Source: Microbacterium hominis
GTDB taxonomy: Bacteria; Actinomycetota; Actinomycetes; Actinomycetales; Microbacteriaceae
Assembly (NCBI RefSeq): GCF_013282805.1
Contig: NZ_CP054038.1
Coordinates: forward strand, 3,534,001-3,598,000
Direction: 5' to 3'
Length of the DNA: 64,000 nt
Shown here: piece by piece, positions 40,127 through 53,285 of the stretch
How the letters are laid out: every line of letters starts with the position of its first letter
Position numbering within the stretch: the stretch's first letter is position 1
Made by a program: the position numbers and the translations under genes
The notes under the pieces: generated by a model
What the model was told of the DNA's origin: nothing
The model's database searches: none
What the model saw: the letters and a program-made list of their open reading frames with translations, nothing else

Positions 40127-41313
40127 GCCACCGACTCCTCCGGGCGCATCGTGGCCTCGAGGGCGGCCTCGTCGGCCACGTACCCCTCGACGTGACGCTC
40201 GTCGGGTCCGTTGTAGGCAGACAGCGGGCGGATGAGCGCGTTGGCGGCCATCTGCTCCATGATGTGCGCGGTCCAGCCGACGACCCGCGCGGCCACGAAC
40301 AGCGGCGTGAAGGTCAGCGTGTCGAAGCCGATGAGGTTGTAGGCCGGCCCCGACGGGTAGTCGAGGTTCGGGTAGATGCCCTTGCGTGTGACGAACTCGG
40401 TCTCGAGCGCGTCGTAGAGGGCGGCGACGTCGGGGCGGTCGTAGTGCTCCACGAGGGTGTCGAGCGCGGCCTTCATCGTCGGTACCCGCGAGTCGCCGCG
40501 CTTGTAGACGCGGTGGCCGAAGCCCATGATCTTGCGCTTCTCGCCGAGGGCGGCATCCAGCCACGGCACGACGTTCTCCGCCGAGCCGATCTCGTCGAAG
40601 ATGTGCATGACCGCCTCGTTCGCCCCGCCGTGCAGCGGTCCCTTGAGGGCGCCGATGGCCCCCACGACCGCGGAGTAGAGGTCGCTGAGCGTCGAGGTGA
40701 TGACCCGCGCCGTGAAGGTCGAGGCGTTGAACGAGTGCTCCGCGTAGAGGATCATCGAGCGGTTGAACGCGTCGACGACGACCGGGTCGGGCTCTTCGCC
40801 GAAGGTCATCCACAGGAAGTTGGCCGCGTAGCCGAGATCGTCGCGGAACGGGATCTCCTCGAGGCCGCGGCGGCGCCGCTGCCCGTAGGCCACGATCGCG
40901 GGGAGCGCCGCGAACAGGTGGAGGCTGCGGGCCTGGTTCTCCTCGGGCGTGCCCACTGCGGCGAGCACGTTCGATTCGCCGGCGAGGTCGAGGGCGCCGA
41001 TGACGCTGACCGCCGTGCGCACCTCGTCCATCGGGTGGGCATCGAGCGGGATCGCGTCGATCGCGGCCTTCACCTCGGGCGCGAGCGGGCGCCACGGCTT
41101 GCCGTCGGCGGTCTGCGCGGCCAGCTGCTCCTCGGTGGGCAGGTCGCCGTGCCAGAGGAGATAGGCGACCGCCTCGAACGACTGCGTCGCGGCGAGCTGC
41201 TGCACGGGGTACCCCCGGTACAGCAGCGAGTTGGTCTCGGGGTTGACCTTCGAGACGGCGGTCACGTCGGCGACGACGCCGGCGAGTCCCTTCTTGATGT
41301 CGGTGTCGGTCAT
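40123..41313 (-). CDS. prpC: 2-methylcitrate synthase / citrate synthase
   Basis: 396-residue type II-like short citrate synthase, condensing propionyl-CoA (or acetyl-CoA) with oxaloacetate. Conserved marks are LYRGYPVQQLA, AEHSFNASTFTARVITST with the first active-site His, GALKGPLHGGANEAVM with the second, and GFGHRVYKRGDSR with the Arg ligands. It follows prpB by 19 bases, and a hotdog gene overlaps its end. The context fixes methylcitrate as the main product. Confidence 0.95.
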   Translation of the reverse strand: MTDTDIKKGLAGVVADVTAVSKVNPETNSLLYRGYPVQQLAATQSFEAVAYLLWHGDLPTEEQLAAQTADGKPWRPLAPEVKAAIDAIPLDAHPMDEVRTAVSVIGALDLAGESNVLAAVGTPEENQARSLHLFAALPAIVAYGQRRRRGLEEIPFRDDLGYAANFLWMTFGEEPDPVVVDAFNRSMILYAEHSFNASTFTARVITSTLSDLYSAVVGAIGALKGPLHGGANEAVMHIFDEIGSAENVVPWLDAALGEKRKIMGFGHRVYKRGDSRVPTMKAALDTLVEHYDRPDVAALYDALETEFVTRKGIYPNLDYPSGPAYNLIGFDTLTFTPLFVAARVVGWTAHIMEQMAANALIRPLSAYNGPDERHVEGYVADEAALEATMRPEESVA

Positions 41314-41332
41314 GCTGTGGCTCCTTTGCCGG

Positions 41333-42232
41333 TCATCGGGCGATCTGGAAGTTGAACACAGAGGTGTCGAAGTGGTTGTACTGCTCGTAGTCGATCAGGT
41401 CGTACAGGTCTGCGCGATGCTGCATCTCGCCGAGCTTCGACGTGAGGTGGCCCTCGTCGATGAGCGTGTCGAGCGCCCGATCCGCCGCCCCCATGGCGAT
41501 GCGCAGCAGCGACACCGGCCAGATCACGATGTTGACGCCGACGTCGCGCAGCTGGTCGACCGAGAACAGCTCCGACTTGCCGAACTCCGTCATGTTGGCC
41601 AGGATCGGCACGTCGACGGCCGCGCGCACCGCGTCGAACTCGGCGAGCGAACGCATCGCCTCGGGGAAGATGGCATCGGCACCGGCATCCACCAGCGCCT
41701 TCGCGCGGTCGATCGCGGCACCCACGCCCTCGACGGCGGCGATGTCGGTGCGCGCCATGATGAGGAAGTTCGGGTCGCGGCGGGCATCGACGGCGGCACG
41801 GATGCGCTTGAGCGCGGTGCCCTCGTCGACGACGGACTTGCCGTCGAGGTGCCCGCAGCGCTTCGGGTTGATCTGGTCCTCGATGTGGGTGCCGGCGAGC
41901 CCCGCGTCTTCGAGCGTCTGGATCGTGCGGGCCACGTTCATCGGCTCACCGAAGCCGGTGTCGGCGTCGATGATCGCCGGGAGGTCGGTCATGCGGGCGA
42001 TCTGCTGCCCGCGCGCGGCCACCTCGGTGAGCGTGGTCAGCCCGATGTCGGGCAGACCCAGGTCTGCCGACAGCACCGCGCCGGAGATGTACACGCCCTC
42101 GAAGCCCTTGCGCTCGATGAGCCGTGCCGACAGCGGGTTGAAGGCGCCGGGGAAGCGCAGCAGCTCCCCCGACGCGAGCCGCTCCCGGAACAGCCGCCTC
42201 TTCTCGGCGGCGGGCACGGTGGAGTACAGCAT
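41333..42232 (-). CDS. prpB: 2-methylisocitrate lyase
   Basis: 299-residue lyase of the isocitrate lyase superfamily that splits methylisocitrate into pyruvate and succinate. ATG 42232 overlaps the prpD stop by one base (TGATG). It shows FPGAFNPLSARLIERKGFEGVYISG, ADTGFGEPMNVARTIQ with metal-binding Asp, and NPKRCGHLDGK, where the catalytic loop is KRCGH rather than the more usual KKCGH. MARTDIAAVEG and FPEAMRS complete the active site. Confidence 0.96.
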   Translation of the reverse strand: MLYSTVPAAEKRRLFRERLASGELLRFPGAFNPLSARLIERKGFEGVYISGAVLSADLGLPDIGLTTLTEVAARGQQIARMTDLPAIIDADTGFGEPMNVARTIQTLEDAGLAGTHIEDQINPKRCGHLDGKSVVDEGTALKRIRAAVDARRDPNFLIMARTDIAAVEGVGAAIDRAKALVDAGADAIFPEAMRSLAEFDAVRAAVDVPILANMTEFGKSELFSVDQLRDVGVNIVIWPVSLLRIAMGAADRALDTLIDEGHLTSKLGEMQHRADLYDLIDYEQYNHFDTSVFNFQIAR

Positions 42233-43752
42233 CAGAACAGGCCCTTCGGCGCGGGCGCGCCGGCCAGCACGCCGGGCGCGGCGACGATCGACAGCTCGCG
42301 CACCTCGGCCGGGGTGAGCTCGGGCAGGCGCTGGGCGAGGTCGAGGAAGCGCTCGATCTCGGCGGCGTCGAGCACCGGTTCGGCCAGCAGCCGGAACTTG
42401 CGGATGTAGTCGGCGCGGGCGAAGGGCCGTGCGCCCAGGGGGTGCGCGTCGGCGACGGCGATCTCGTCCTCGATCACGGTGCCGTCGGCGAGGGTGATGA
42501 CCACGCGGCCGCCGAAGGCCTTCTCGTTCGGGTCGTCGGAGTGATAGCGGCGCGTCCACTCGGCGTCCTCGGCCGTGGTGATCTTGTGCCACAGCGCGAC
42601 CGTGTCGGCGCGGCCCGCGCGCTCGGGGGTGTACGAGTCGACGTGGTGCCAGCCGCCGTCCTGCAGCGCCACCGCGAAGATGTAGGGGATCGAGTGGTCG
42701 AGCGTCTCGCGCGACGCCGTCGGGTCGTACTTCTGCGGGTCGTTCGCGCCCGAGCCGATCACGTAGTGGGTGTGGTGCGAGGTGTGCAGCACGATCGACT
42801 CCACGTCGGCGGTGTCGAACCCGCCCTCGTTGTGGAGCTTGCGGGCGAGGTCGATCCATGCCTGCGCCTGGTACTCGGCCGAGTGCTCCTTGGTGTACGA
42901 ATCGAGGATGCCGCGCTTGGGCTCCCCCGCACCGGGCAGCGGCACGTCGTACGAGGCGTCGGGGCCGTCGAGCATCCAGGCGATGACCCCGTCCTCGCCC
43001 TCGTAGATGGGCGACGGGCTGGTCTCGCCGCGCATCGCGCGGTCGACAGCCTCGACGGCGAGCTTGCCGGCGAAGGCCGGCGCGTGCGCCTTCCACGTGG
43101 AGATCTCGCCCTTGCGCGACTGGCGGGTCGCGGTCGTGGTGTGGAGGGCCTGTCCGACGGCCTGGTAGATGGTCTCGACGTCGAGGCCGAGGAGGGTGCC
43201 GATGCCCGCGGCCGCGGAGGGGCCGAGGTGGGCGACGTGGTCGATCTTGTGCTTGTGCAGGCAGATCGCGCGCACGAGGTCGATCTGGATCTCGTAGCCG
43301 GTGGCCAGTCCCCGAACGAGCGCCGCGCCGTCGCTGCCGACGTGCTGGGCGACCGCGAGGATCGGGGGGATGTTGTCGCCCGGGTGCGAGTAGTCGGCCG
43401 CGAGGAAGGTGTCGTGGTAGTCGAGCTCGCGCACGGCGACGCCGTTGGCCCAGGCGGCCCACTCCGGGGAGGTACGGCGCTCGAGCGGCGTGCCGAACAC
43501 GGTCGCGCCCGCGCCCGACACCGACACGGCGTGGTCGAGCGCCTGCTGGCGGGCGGCGCTCACGGGCGCACGGGTGAGGGAGGCGGCGGCCACCGACGCG
43601 TTGTCGATGACGCGGTTGATGATCATGTCGACGACCTCCGGCTCGACGTCGACGGGGTCGGCGGCGACCTCGGCGATGTGCCAGGCGAGCTGGCCCTCGC
43701 GGGCGAGGTTCTCCTCGCTGCGGTGGACGCGGAGGTAGTGGGTGACGGTCAT
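42232..43752 (-). CDS. prpD: 2-methylcitrate dehydratase (MmgE/PrpD family)
   Basis: 506 residues, the usual PrpD length. It dehydrates methylcitrate to 2-methylaconitate. The protein has [55 protein letters not shown] and [22 protein letters not shown], all typical. Its ATG overlaps the stop of the GntR gene, and its stop overlaps prpB. No aconitase-like prpF/acnD partner is in the cluster, consistent with the prpDBC form common in actinobacteria. Confidence 0.96.
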   Translation of the reverse strand: MTVTHYLRVHRSEENLAREGQLAWHIAEVAADPVDVEPEVVDMIINRVIDNASVAAASLTRAPVSAARQQALDHAVSVSGAGATVFGTPLERRTSPEWAAWANGVAVRELDYHDTFLAADYSHPGDNIPPILAVAQHVGSDGAALVRGLATGYEIQIDLVRAICLHKHKIDHVAHLGPSAAAGIGTLLGLDVETIYQAVGQALHTTTATRQSRKGEISTWKAHAPAFAGKLAVEAVDRAMRGETSPSPIYEGEDGVIAWMLDGPDASYDVPLPGAGEPKRGILDSYTKEHSAEYQAQAWIDLARKLHNEGGFDTADVESIVLHTSHHTHYVIGSGANDPQKYDPTASRETLDHSIPYIFAVALQDGGWHHVDSYTPERAGRADTVALWHKITTAEDAEWTRRYHSDDPNEKAFGGRVVITLADGTVIEDEIAVADAHPLGARPFARADYIRKFRLLAEPVLDAAEIERFLDLAQRLPELTPAEVRELSIVAAPGVLAGAPAPKGLF

Positions 43753-44399
43753 GCTGCTCCTTGATTTCGAACCGTCGCATCGAGCGACGTGAGGATGCTG
43801 GTGAGGGCGTTGTGCAGGTGCACGTGGGTGGCATGGGCGGCGAGATCCGCGTCGCGGGCGGCGATCGCCGCGGCGATGAGCCGGTGCTCGGCGACCGAGG
43901 CCGCCAGCCGCTCCGGGTTGTCCCGCGCGAGCCGGCGAACCCGCACGAGGTGGGTGCGCACGGTCCGAAGCGCCGAGGTCAGGTAGTCGTTGCGCACGGC
44001 GGCGTCGAGCGCGGTGTCGAAGCGGGCGATGAGCGCGTAATACGCGTCGAGGGCGTCGGCGGCCACGCTCGCCGTCGCGAACTCGGCCGCGAGCGCGGCG
44101 AACACGGCGGGCTCCGCGCGCTCCGCCGCCAGTCGCGCGGCGGACTCCTCGAGCGCGCGGCGCACCTCGAACAGCTCGCGGATGTCGCCGGCATCCACGT
44201 CGCTCACGACCGTGACCCGCGGCGACTGCTGCACCACGAGGCCGTCGGCGGCGAGGCGCCCGATGGCCTCGCGCAGCGGCGTGCGGCTCACGCCGAGGCG
44301 GGCGGCCTGCTCGGCTTCGGCGATGACGGCGCCTGGGGGCAGCAGGCCCGCCTGGATCTCGTCGAGGAGGGTCGCGTACGCGCGGTCACTGGCTCGCAT
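43749..44399 (-). CDS. GntR/FadR-family regulator of the prp operon
   Basis: 216-residue regulator. Winged [41 protein letters not shown], followed by an all-helical FCD ligand domain with [27 protein letters not shown] and the metal-type histidines in [11 protein letters not shown]...[13 protein letters not shown]...HVHLHNAL. First gene of gntR-prpD-prpB-prpC-thioesterase, overlapping prpD, so it controls itself with the pathway. The usual prp activator in other bacteria is an NtrC-type or RamB-like protein; a GntR here is a distinct solution. The ligand may be methylcitrate or a related acid. Confidence 0.9.
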   Translation of the reverse strand: MRASDRAYATLLDEIQAGLLPPGAVIAEAEQAARLGVSRTPLREAIGRLAADGLVVQQSPRVTVVSDVDAGDIRELFEVRRALEESAARLAAERAEPAVFAALAAEFATASVAADALDAYYALIARFDTALDAAVRNDYLTSALRTVRTHLVRVRRLARDNPERLAASVAEHRLIAAAIAARDADLAAHATHVHLHNALTSILTSLDATVRNQGAA

Positions 44400-44425
44400 C
44401 GGCCGACCTCCTCGCTGTCACGACC

Positions 44426-44455
44426 TCGCTAGTGTATACATAAGCGGCGCATTAA
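44426..44455 (-). promoter_or_regulatory. prp operon promoter with TGTATACA operator
   Basis: On the minus strand -35 TTAATG (44455-44450), 18-base spacer, -10 TAGCGA (44431-44426). The spacer holds the perfect palindrome TGTATACA (44433-44440), of the T-G-T-n-n-A-C-A form bound by FadR/FCD GntR regulators. A second palindrome, CGGTATACCG, lies upstream at 44485-44494. The GntR protein encoded directly downstream is the likely ligand. Confidence 0.65.
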
Positions 44456-44499
44456 GGCCACCCATACCGGGTGATCACCGCCAACGGTATACCGAGCGT

Positions 44500-45240
44500 T
44501 CACGCGCCGTGCAGGCCGTCGCCCGGCCGGCTCACCACGAGCCGCGGCACGACGGCGTGGCGCGACATGCGCAGCACCGCGCCGACGAGTTCGGCCACAT
44601 CGTCGGGGCGGATCATCTCGCCCGCGGCGAGCTCGCCGTGCTTCCACGCGCTCATGTCGGTGTCGACGTAGCCGGGGCAGATCGAGGTGGCCAGCACCCC
44701 GCCCTCCGACTCCTCCGCGTTGAGGGTGTCGCACAGCGACACGACAGCGGCCTTGGTCGCCCCGTACGCCGCGAGCCCCTCCTCCGCGATGACGGCGGCC
44801 ATCGACGACAGCGCGATCACGCGCGCCGCGTGATCTGCCGACGCCGCCGCGCGCAGCGCGGGGATCGCCGCCGACACCAGCGCGAACGACGACCGGAGGT
44901 TGATCGCATAGTGGCGGTCAAGGCGCCGCAGCGGGGTGTCGGCGATGCGGCTGCCGTGCCCCATGCCGGCGTTGAGCACGAGGGCGTCCAGCGCCCGGCC
45001 CGCGGCGGCGTGGGCGTCGAGGATCGCCGTCGGCGCGTCGTCTTCGGCGAGATCGGCGACGACCTGCACCACCGGGTGGGGCGTATCGAGCGCTGCCGTC
45101 GCGGCGGCAAGACCCGCGGCATCCCTGCCCGTGAGGGTGAGCGCCCACCCGTCGGCGGCGAGCCGCCGCGCGATCGCGAGGCCGATGCCGCGCGTGCCGC
45201 CGGTGATCACGGCGGCGCGCGGTGCTGCGGTGTCGGTCAT
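44500..45240 (-). CDS. Short-chain dehydrogenase/reductase
   Basis: 246-residue classical SDR. TGGTRGIGLAIARRLA is the nucleotide loop, NAGMGHGS the NAG motif, ALSSMAAV with Ser and AAYGATKAAV the Tyr-x-x-x-Lys catalytic pair, and ICPGYVDTDM the substrate loop. It follows the kinase gene by one base and is the last gene of an acyl-CoA dehydrogenase-kinase-SDR operon. In that setting it may oxidise or reduce a hydroxyacyl-CoA; no specificity can be read from sequence. Confidence 0.92.
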   Translation of the reverse strand: MTDTAAPRAAVITGGTRGIGLAIARRLAADGWALTLTGRDAAGLAAATAALDTPHPVVQVVADLAEDDAPTAILDAHAAAGRALDALVLNAGMGHGSRIADTPLRRLDRHYAINLRSSFALVSAAIPALRAAASADHAARVIALSSMAAVIAEEGLAAYGATKAAVVSLCDTLNAEESEGGVLATSICPGYVDTDMSAWKHGELAAGEMIRPDDVAELVGAVLRMSRHAVVPRLVVSRPGDGLHGA

Positions 45241-45241
45241 G

Positions 45242-46276
45242 TCAGAGTCCCCTCACGTGGTCGACGGCGCGGCGCAGCAGCGGCTCGACCGCCGCGCCCG
45301 CGGTCGCGAAGCCCTCGCCGACGGTGTCGCCGGCGAGGAAGCGGTGGTGGATGCCTTCGGCGATCACCGCGAGCTTGAGGTAGGCGAGCGCCAGGTAGAA
45401 GTCGAGATCGTCGAGCGAGAGCCCGCTCGCCCGCGCGTACGCCGCGGCCAGTTCGCGCTGCGACGGGAAGCCCCCCGCGCGATCGAGGTGGGGCACGCCC
45501 AGCACGGGCTCGATGACGCGGTCGGCGTAGACGAGAAGGGTCGCGAGGTCGGTGAGCGGGTCGCCGAGCGCCGCCATCTCCCAATCCACGAACGCGAGGA
45601 TCCGCGGGGACTGCGGCGCGAGGATGGCGTTGTCGAGCCGCAGGTCTCCGTGCAGGATCGACGCCCGCTGCGCCGGCGGCACCCGCGCCGCCAGCTCATC
45701 GGCGAGCTTCGCGACGACCGGGAGCTCCCTCGTCCGGACCCGCTCCCACTGGCCGGCCCATCGCGTCACCTGGCGCGCGGTGAACCCGTCGGGGCGCCCG
45801 AAGGCCCCGAGGCCCACCGCCGCGGCATCCACCTGATGCAGCGCGGCGAGCCCGGTCGCCAGCGCCAGCGACGCCTCGGCCCGCTCGGCCACGGGCATCG
45901 CGCGCGCCTCGTCGGCGGATTGGATGCTCCGCCCGGCCACGAACCCGTAGACGGCGAACACCACGCCCAGCACGTCGGTGTCGTCGCCGAGGGCGATCGA
46001 CGGCGCCACCGGCACGGGCGAACCCTGCAGGGCGTGGACGACGCGGTACTCCCGCCCCATGTCGTGCGCGCTGGGGGTGAGCGTGCCCAGCGGCGGTCGC
46101 CGGAGCACCCAGTCCAGCGGCGCCTCGTCGCCGGCGCGGCCGCGCAGGCGGTAGGTGAGGTTCGACTTGCCCCCGGTGATGAGGTCGATCCGCTCGATCC
46201 GGGCGCCGGGCGCCACCTGCGCCGCCCACTCGCCGAGGCGCGCCGGGTCGATGCCGGCCAGCTGCGTCGCGGTCAC
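45242..46276 (-). CDS. APH-fold phosphotransferase, ACAD10/11- and LvaA-like
   Basis: 344-residue kinase of the aminoglycoside-phosphotransferase/choline-kinase fold. ITGGKSNLTYRL is the ATP loop, ILHGDLRLDN the catalytic HGDxxxxN motif and ILAFVDWEMAALGDPLTDLA the DxD-type metal site. The GTG start overlaps the stop of the acyl-CoA dehydrogenase gene (GTGA). The same two domains are fused in mammalian ACAD10/ACAD11 and are neighbours in the Pseudomonas levulinate operon, where the kinase phosphorylates 4-hydroxyacyl-CoA. That role is the best hypothesis here; an unrelated small-molecule kinase is the alternative. Confidence 0.9.
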   Translation of the reverse strand: MTATQLAGIDPARLGEWAAQVAPGARIERIDLITGGKSNLTYRLRGRAGDEAPLDWVLRRPPLGTLTPSAHDMGREYRVVHALQGSPVPVAPSIALGDDTDVLGVVFAVYGFVAGRSIQSADEARAMPVAERAEASLALATGLAALHQVDAAAVGLGAFGRPDGFTARQVTRWAGQWERVRTRELPVVAKLADELAARVPPAQRASILHGDLRLDNAILAPQSPRILAFVDWEMAALGDPLTDLATLLVYADRVIEPVLGVPHLDRAGGFPSQRELAAAYARASGLSLDDLDFYLALAYLKLAVIAEGIHHRFLAGDTVGEGFATAGAAVEPLLRRAVDHVRGL

Positions 46277-47475
46277 GCGCGGCCCTCCCGCCGGAAGCGG
46301 GAGACGGCGCGGCGGGCGATCGCCCACCGGTGCGTCTCGCTCGGCCCGTCGTAGACCCGGAAGGCCCGCATCTCGCGCCAGTAGCGCGACAGCAGCGTCT
46401 CGGCCGTGAGGCCCCGGGCCCCGGCCAGCTGCACGCTGCGGTCGGCGATGCGGCCGACCGCCTCCGACACGAAGACCTTGGCGATCGACGACGCGTTCGC
46501 CGCGTCGGCGTCGAGATCGATGGATGCCGCTGCCTGCGCGATCACCGCGCGGGAGGCGGCGATGTCGATCTCGTTGTCGGCGAGCAGCTGGTGCGCGAGG
46601 CCGAGATCGGCGATGTCGGCGCCGAAGGCGCGCCGGCTCGTCGCGTGGGCCAGCGCGAGGTCGTGGCAGCGACGCGCGAGGCCGAGCCAGCGCATGCAAT
46701 GGGTGAGGCGGGCGGGGGCCAGGCGCACCTGCGCGTACGCGAAGCCGCGGTCGACTTCGCCGAGCACGTCGTCGTCGCCGACGCGGCAGTCGTCGAAATC
46801 GATCTCGGCGTGCCCGCCGTAGAAGCCGGCATCCATCGTCTCGAGATCGCGCACGATGCGCATGCCGGGGTTGTCGGCGGCGACGAGGAACATCGTCGCG
46901 CCGCCGGCGTCGCCCGGCTCTCCGGCCGTGCGCGCCATCACGATCGCGACCGAGGCGCCGCGGGCGCCGGTGATCATCCACTTGCGCCCGTCGATGCGCC
47001 AGCCCCCCTCCACGCGGGAGGCGCGGGTCGCGAGGGCGCGCGGGTCGGAGCCGGCACCCGGTGCGGGCTCGGTCATCGCGAAGCAGGTGCGCAGCTCACC
47101 GCGCCCGAGCGGGGCGAGCCAGCGCTCCTGCTGGGCGGGCGTGGCCACGCGCTCGAGGAGCAGCCCGTTGCCCTCGTCGGGCGCCGCGCAGCCGGTGGCC
47201 AGCGGCCCCAGCAGCGCATAGCCGGCCTCCTCGAAGACCACCGCCTGTGCCCGCGTGTCCAGGCCCTGACCGCCCCACTCCGTCGGCAGCTGCGGAGCGT
47301 AGACGCCCGCATCCCGCGCGGCGGCGATGAGCTCGGCGCGCACAGCGGGATCCAGATCGTGCACGTCGCCGCCGATGCGCTCCTCCGCCGGCAGCACCAC
47401 TTCGCGCACGAACTCCCGCGTCCGGGCGGCGAGGGCCTCGACCCCGGTGGCCGCGAGCGTGTCGGCCTGAGTCAT
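46273..47475 (-). CDS. Acyl-CoA dehydrogenase partnered with the APH kinase
   Basis: 400-residue flavoprotein of the ACAD10/ACAD11 type. It shows CFAMTEPAPGAGSDPRAL, WMITGARGASVAIVMART, RLTHCMRWLGLARRCHDLAL and, at the end, VQLAGARGLTAETLLSRYWREMRAFRVYDGPSETHRWAIARR, the DGPSETH stretch typical of this subgroup. First gene of the operon with kinase and SDR. ATG 47475 has AAGGAG upstream. Electrons should flow to EtfAB. Confidence 0.92.
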   Translation of the reverse strand: MTQADTLAATGVEALAARTREFVREVVLPAEERIGGDVHDLDPAVRAELIAAARDAGVYAPQLPTEWGGQGLDTRAQAVVFEEAGYALLGPLATGCAAPDEGNGLLLERVATPAQQERWLAPLGRGELRTCFAMTEPAPGAGSDPRALATRASRVEGGWRIDGRKWMITGARGASVAIVMARTAGEPGDAGGATMFLVAADNPGMRIVRDLETMDAGFYGGHAEIDFDDCRVGDDDVLGEVDRGFAYAQVRLAPARLTHCMRWLGLARRCHDLALAHATSRRAFGADIADLGLAHQLLADNEIDIAASRAVIAQAAASIDLDADAANASSIAKVFVSEAVGRIADRSVQLAGARGLTAETLLSRYWREMRAFRVYDGPSETHRWAIARRAVSRFRREGRA

Positions 47476-47499
47476 CGGCGAACTCCTTCGATCGCAAAC

Positions 47500-47519
47500 T
47501 GTTTATCGGTGATTAAACA
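47500..47519. promoter_or_regulatory. 6-8-6 inverted repeat in divergent beta-oxidation promoter
   Basis: TGTTTA (47500-47505) and TAAACA (47514-47519) are exact complements around TCGGTGAT, in the 155-base gap between the divergent acyl-CoA dehydrogenase genes. GATAAA within it may be the -10 of the leftward operon. The right part of the gap is AT-rich (TAGAATTTAATGTGCTATAAAA) and probably holds the rightward promoter. No regulator gene is adjacent. Confidence 0.5.
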
Positions 47520-47630
47520 CCTGCGGCCGATCCTGACGGATTCACGCAGGTTCGACAAGCCCTCGCGCTCATAGAATTTAATGTGCTATAAAAAATGTGT
47601 TCACACAGATCGACGAGGATCGGAGCGAGG

Positions 47631-48782
47631 GTGAAGACGCCACGCAGGCTTTACGACGAAGACCACGAGCAGTTCCGCGAGGTGGTGCGCGCGTTCGTCG
47701 ACCAGTACGCCGCACCGAACGCCGAGCGCTGGGCCGCCGAGGGGAGGGTAGACAAGTGGCTGTTCACCAAGGCGGCCGAGGCCGGCATCCTCGGATTCGC
47801 CCTGCCCGAGGAGTACGGCGGCGGCGGCGCGGAGGACTTCCGGTTCAACGCGATCATGGGCGAGGAGCTCGCCCGCAACCCGGTGTCCGACGGAATGGCC
47901 GGCATCGCCCTGCAGAACGACATCGTGTTCCCGTACTTCACCGACCTCACGAACGACGAGCAGAAGGCGCGGTGGCTCCCCGGCATCGCCGCGGGTGAGC
48001 TCGTGACCGCGGTCGCGATGACCGAGCCCGGCACCGGCAGCGACCTCGCCGGCATCCGCACCACCGCCGTGCGCGAAGGCGACGAGTACGTGGTCAACGG
48101 CTCGAAGACCTTCATCTCCAACGGGCAGAACGCCGACCTCGTCGTCGTCGCCGTGCGCACCTCCCCCGACCGTCACCGCGGCCTCAGCCTTATCGTCATC
48201 GAGGGCGACCGCGAGGGCTTCACGCGCGGGCGCAACCTCGAGAAGATCGGGCTGCACGCGCAGGACACCAGTGAGCTGTCGTTCGCAGACGTGCGGGTGC
48301 CGGCATCCAATCTGCTCGGCGCCGAGGGCGACGGCTTCCTCGGTCTCATGCGCAACCTCCCCCAGGAGCGCCTGTCGATCGCCGCCGCCGCCGTGGCCTC
48401 GTCGGAGGGGGTGCTCGAGCGCGCACTCGAGTACGTCAAGGAGCGCACCGCCTTCGGCCAGCCCATCGGGTCGTTCCAGAACACCCGCTTCGTGCTGTCG
48501 GAGATCGCGACGCAGCTGCAGGTGAGCCGCACCTACATCGACGAGTTCATCCGCCTGCACAGCGCGGGCACGCTCACCGCCGAGCAGGCCGCCGCCGCCA
48601 AGTGGTACACGACCGAGCAGTACACCGACGTGGTGAACCGCTGCCTGCAGCTGTACGGCGGCTACGGCTACATGCAGGAGTACCGCATCGCGCAGGACTA
48701 CATGGATGCCCGCATCACCACCATCTACGGAGGCACGACCGAGATCATGAAGGAGATCGTCGGTCGCAGCCTCGGACTCTGA
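47631..48782 (+). CDS. Acyl-CoA dehydrogenase of the beta-oxidation operon
   Basis: 383-residue long-chain-type acyl-CoA dehydrogenase: [56 protein letters not shown], and the C-terminal [38 protein letters not shown], where the Glu-containing end is the usual catalytic base region for long-chain enzymes. GTG 47631 is preferred for GGAG upstream; ATG 47595 would add 12 residues. First gene of a four-gene operon with thiolase, FadB-type enzyme and a nitronate-monooxygenase-like protein. Confidence 0.94.
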   Translation: MKTPRRLYDEDHEQFREVVRAFVDQYAAPNAERWAAEGRVDKWLFTKAAEAGILGFALPEEYGGGGAEDFRFNAIMGEELARNPVSDGMAGIALQNDIVFPYFTDLTNDEQKARWLPGIAAGELVTAVAMTEPGTGSDLAGIRTTAVREGDEYVVNGSKTFISNGQNADLVVVAVRTSPDRHRGLSLIVIEGDREGFTRGRNLEKIGLHAQDTSELSFADVRVPASNLLGAEGDGFLGLMRNLPQERLSIAAAAVASSEGVLERALEYVKERTAFGQPIGSFQNTRFVLSEIATQLQVSRTYIDEFIRLHSAGTLTAEQAAAAKWYTTEQYTDVVNRCLQLYGGYGYMQEYRIAQDYMDARITTIYGGTTEIMKEIVGRSLGL

Positions 48783-48810
48783 CAGCCCGAATCGACGGAG
48801 GACACAACCC

Positions 48811-50019
48811 ATGCCCGAGGCATACATCTACGACGCCGTGCGCACGCCGCGCGGCCGCAACAAGGGTGGGTCGCTGCACAGCGTCAAGCCCGTCGACCTC
48901 GTGGTGGGGCTCATCGACGCCCTGCGCGAGCGCAATCCCTCGCTGGCGACCGACGACATCGACGACATCGTGCTCGGCGTCGTCTCGCCCATCGGCGAGC
49001 AGGGCGGCGACATCGCCCGCACCGCCGCGCTGGTGGCTGGGCTGCCTGAGACCGTGGCCGGCGTGCAGGTGAACCGCTTCTGCGCGTCGGGACTGGAGGC
49101 CGTGAACCTCGCCGCGCAGAAGGTGGCGTCGGGGTTCGAGGACCTCGTGCTGGCGGGCGGCGTGGAGTCGATGTCGCGCGTGCCGATCGGCTCGGACGGC
49201 GGCGCCTACGCGCAGGATCCCACCACCGGCTACGACAACTACTTCGTGCCGCAGGGCATCGGCGCCGACCTCATCGCGACGCTCGAGGGCTTCACCCGCC
49301 AGGATGTGGATGCCTTCGCCGCCCGCTCGCAGGCGCGGGCCGACACCGCGTGGCGGGAGGGGCGGTTCGCGGGATCGGTCGTGCCCGTCACCGACATGAA
49401 CGGCGTGACCCTCCTGGCCGAGGACGAGCACCGCCGGCCGGAGTCCACGGTCGCCTCGCTCGGCACGCTGCCGGCGAGCTTCGCCGGCATCGGCGAGCAG
49501 GCGGGCTTCGACGCGGTCGCGCTGCAGAAGTACCACTGGGTGGAGAAGATCGACCACGTGCACGGCCCCGGCAACTCGTCGGGCATCGTCGACGGCGCGG
49601 CGCTGCTCATCGTCGGCACGAAGGAGGCCGGGGAGCGACTCGGCCTCACCCCGCGCGCCCGCATCGTGTCGACCGCGGTCACCGGGTCGGAGCCGACGAT
49701 CATGCTCACCGGCCCGACCCCGGCGACGCAGAAGGCGCTCGAGCGGGCCGGGCTGACGGTCGAGGACATCGACCTGTTCGAGCTCAACGAGGCCTTCGCG
49801 GCCGTCGTCATGAAGTGGCAGAAGGACCTCGGCATCCCGGACGACAAGGTCAACGTCAACGGAGGCGCCATCGCGATGGGCCACCCCCTCGGCGCCACCG
49901 GCGCCATGATCCTGGGCACCCTGCTCGACGAGCTCGAGCGCCAGGATCTCCGCCGCGGCCTCGCCACGCTCTGCGTCGGCGCGGGCATGGGCATCGCCAC
50001 CGTCATCGAGCGCGTCTGA
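48811..50019 (+). CDS. fadA: 3-ketoacyl-CoA thiolase
   Basis: 402-residue thiolase. Nucleophile Cys91 in [17 protein letters not shown], His in [10 protein letters not shown], and [15 protein letters not shown] plus the second Cys in [13 protein letters not shown] are all present. Cleaves 3-ketoacyl-CoA with CoA in the last step of beta-oxidation. It follows the acyl-CoA dehydrogenase by 28 bases and precedes the FadB-type gene by 25. Unlike the thiolase at 37840-39017 this copy is intact. Confidence 0.96.
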   Translation: MPEAYIYDAVRTPRGRNKGGSLHSVKPVDLVVGLIDALRERNPSLATDDIDDIVLGVVSPIGEQGGDIARTAALVAGLPETVAGVQVNRFCASGLEAVNLAAQKVASGFEDLVLAGGVESMSRVPIGSDGGAYAQDPTTGYDNYFVPQGIGADLIATLEGFTRQDVDAFAARSQARADTAWREGRFAGSVVPVTDMNGVTLLAEDEHRRPESTVASLGTLPASFAGIGEQAGFDAVALQKYHWVEKIDHVHGPGNSSGIVDGAALLIVGTKEAGERLGLTPRARIVSTAVTGSEPTIMLTGPTPATQKALERAGLTVEDIDLFELNEAFAAVVMKWQKDLGIPDDKVNVNGGAIAMGHPLGATGAMILGTLLDELERQDLRRGLATLCVGAGMGIATVIERV

Positions 50020-50044
50020 TCCGCGACACCAGAAGGAGCAACCC

Positions 50045-53234
<3,190 letters not shown>

Positions 53235-53239
53235 CGGCG

Positions 53240-53285
53240 GATCGCCGCTCGGCAGGTCGCCGCTCGCCAGGTCGCCGCTCGCCTT
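53240..53285. repeat. Three tandem copies of a 15-bp unit
   Basis: Starting just after the nitronate-monooxygenase-like gene stop, (A/G)TCGCCGCTCGCCAGG-type units repeat about three times, with CGGC in place of CGCC in the first. It directly abuts palindromic copy B. Confidence 0.7.
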
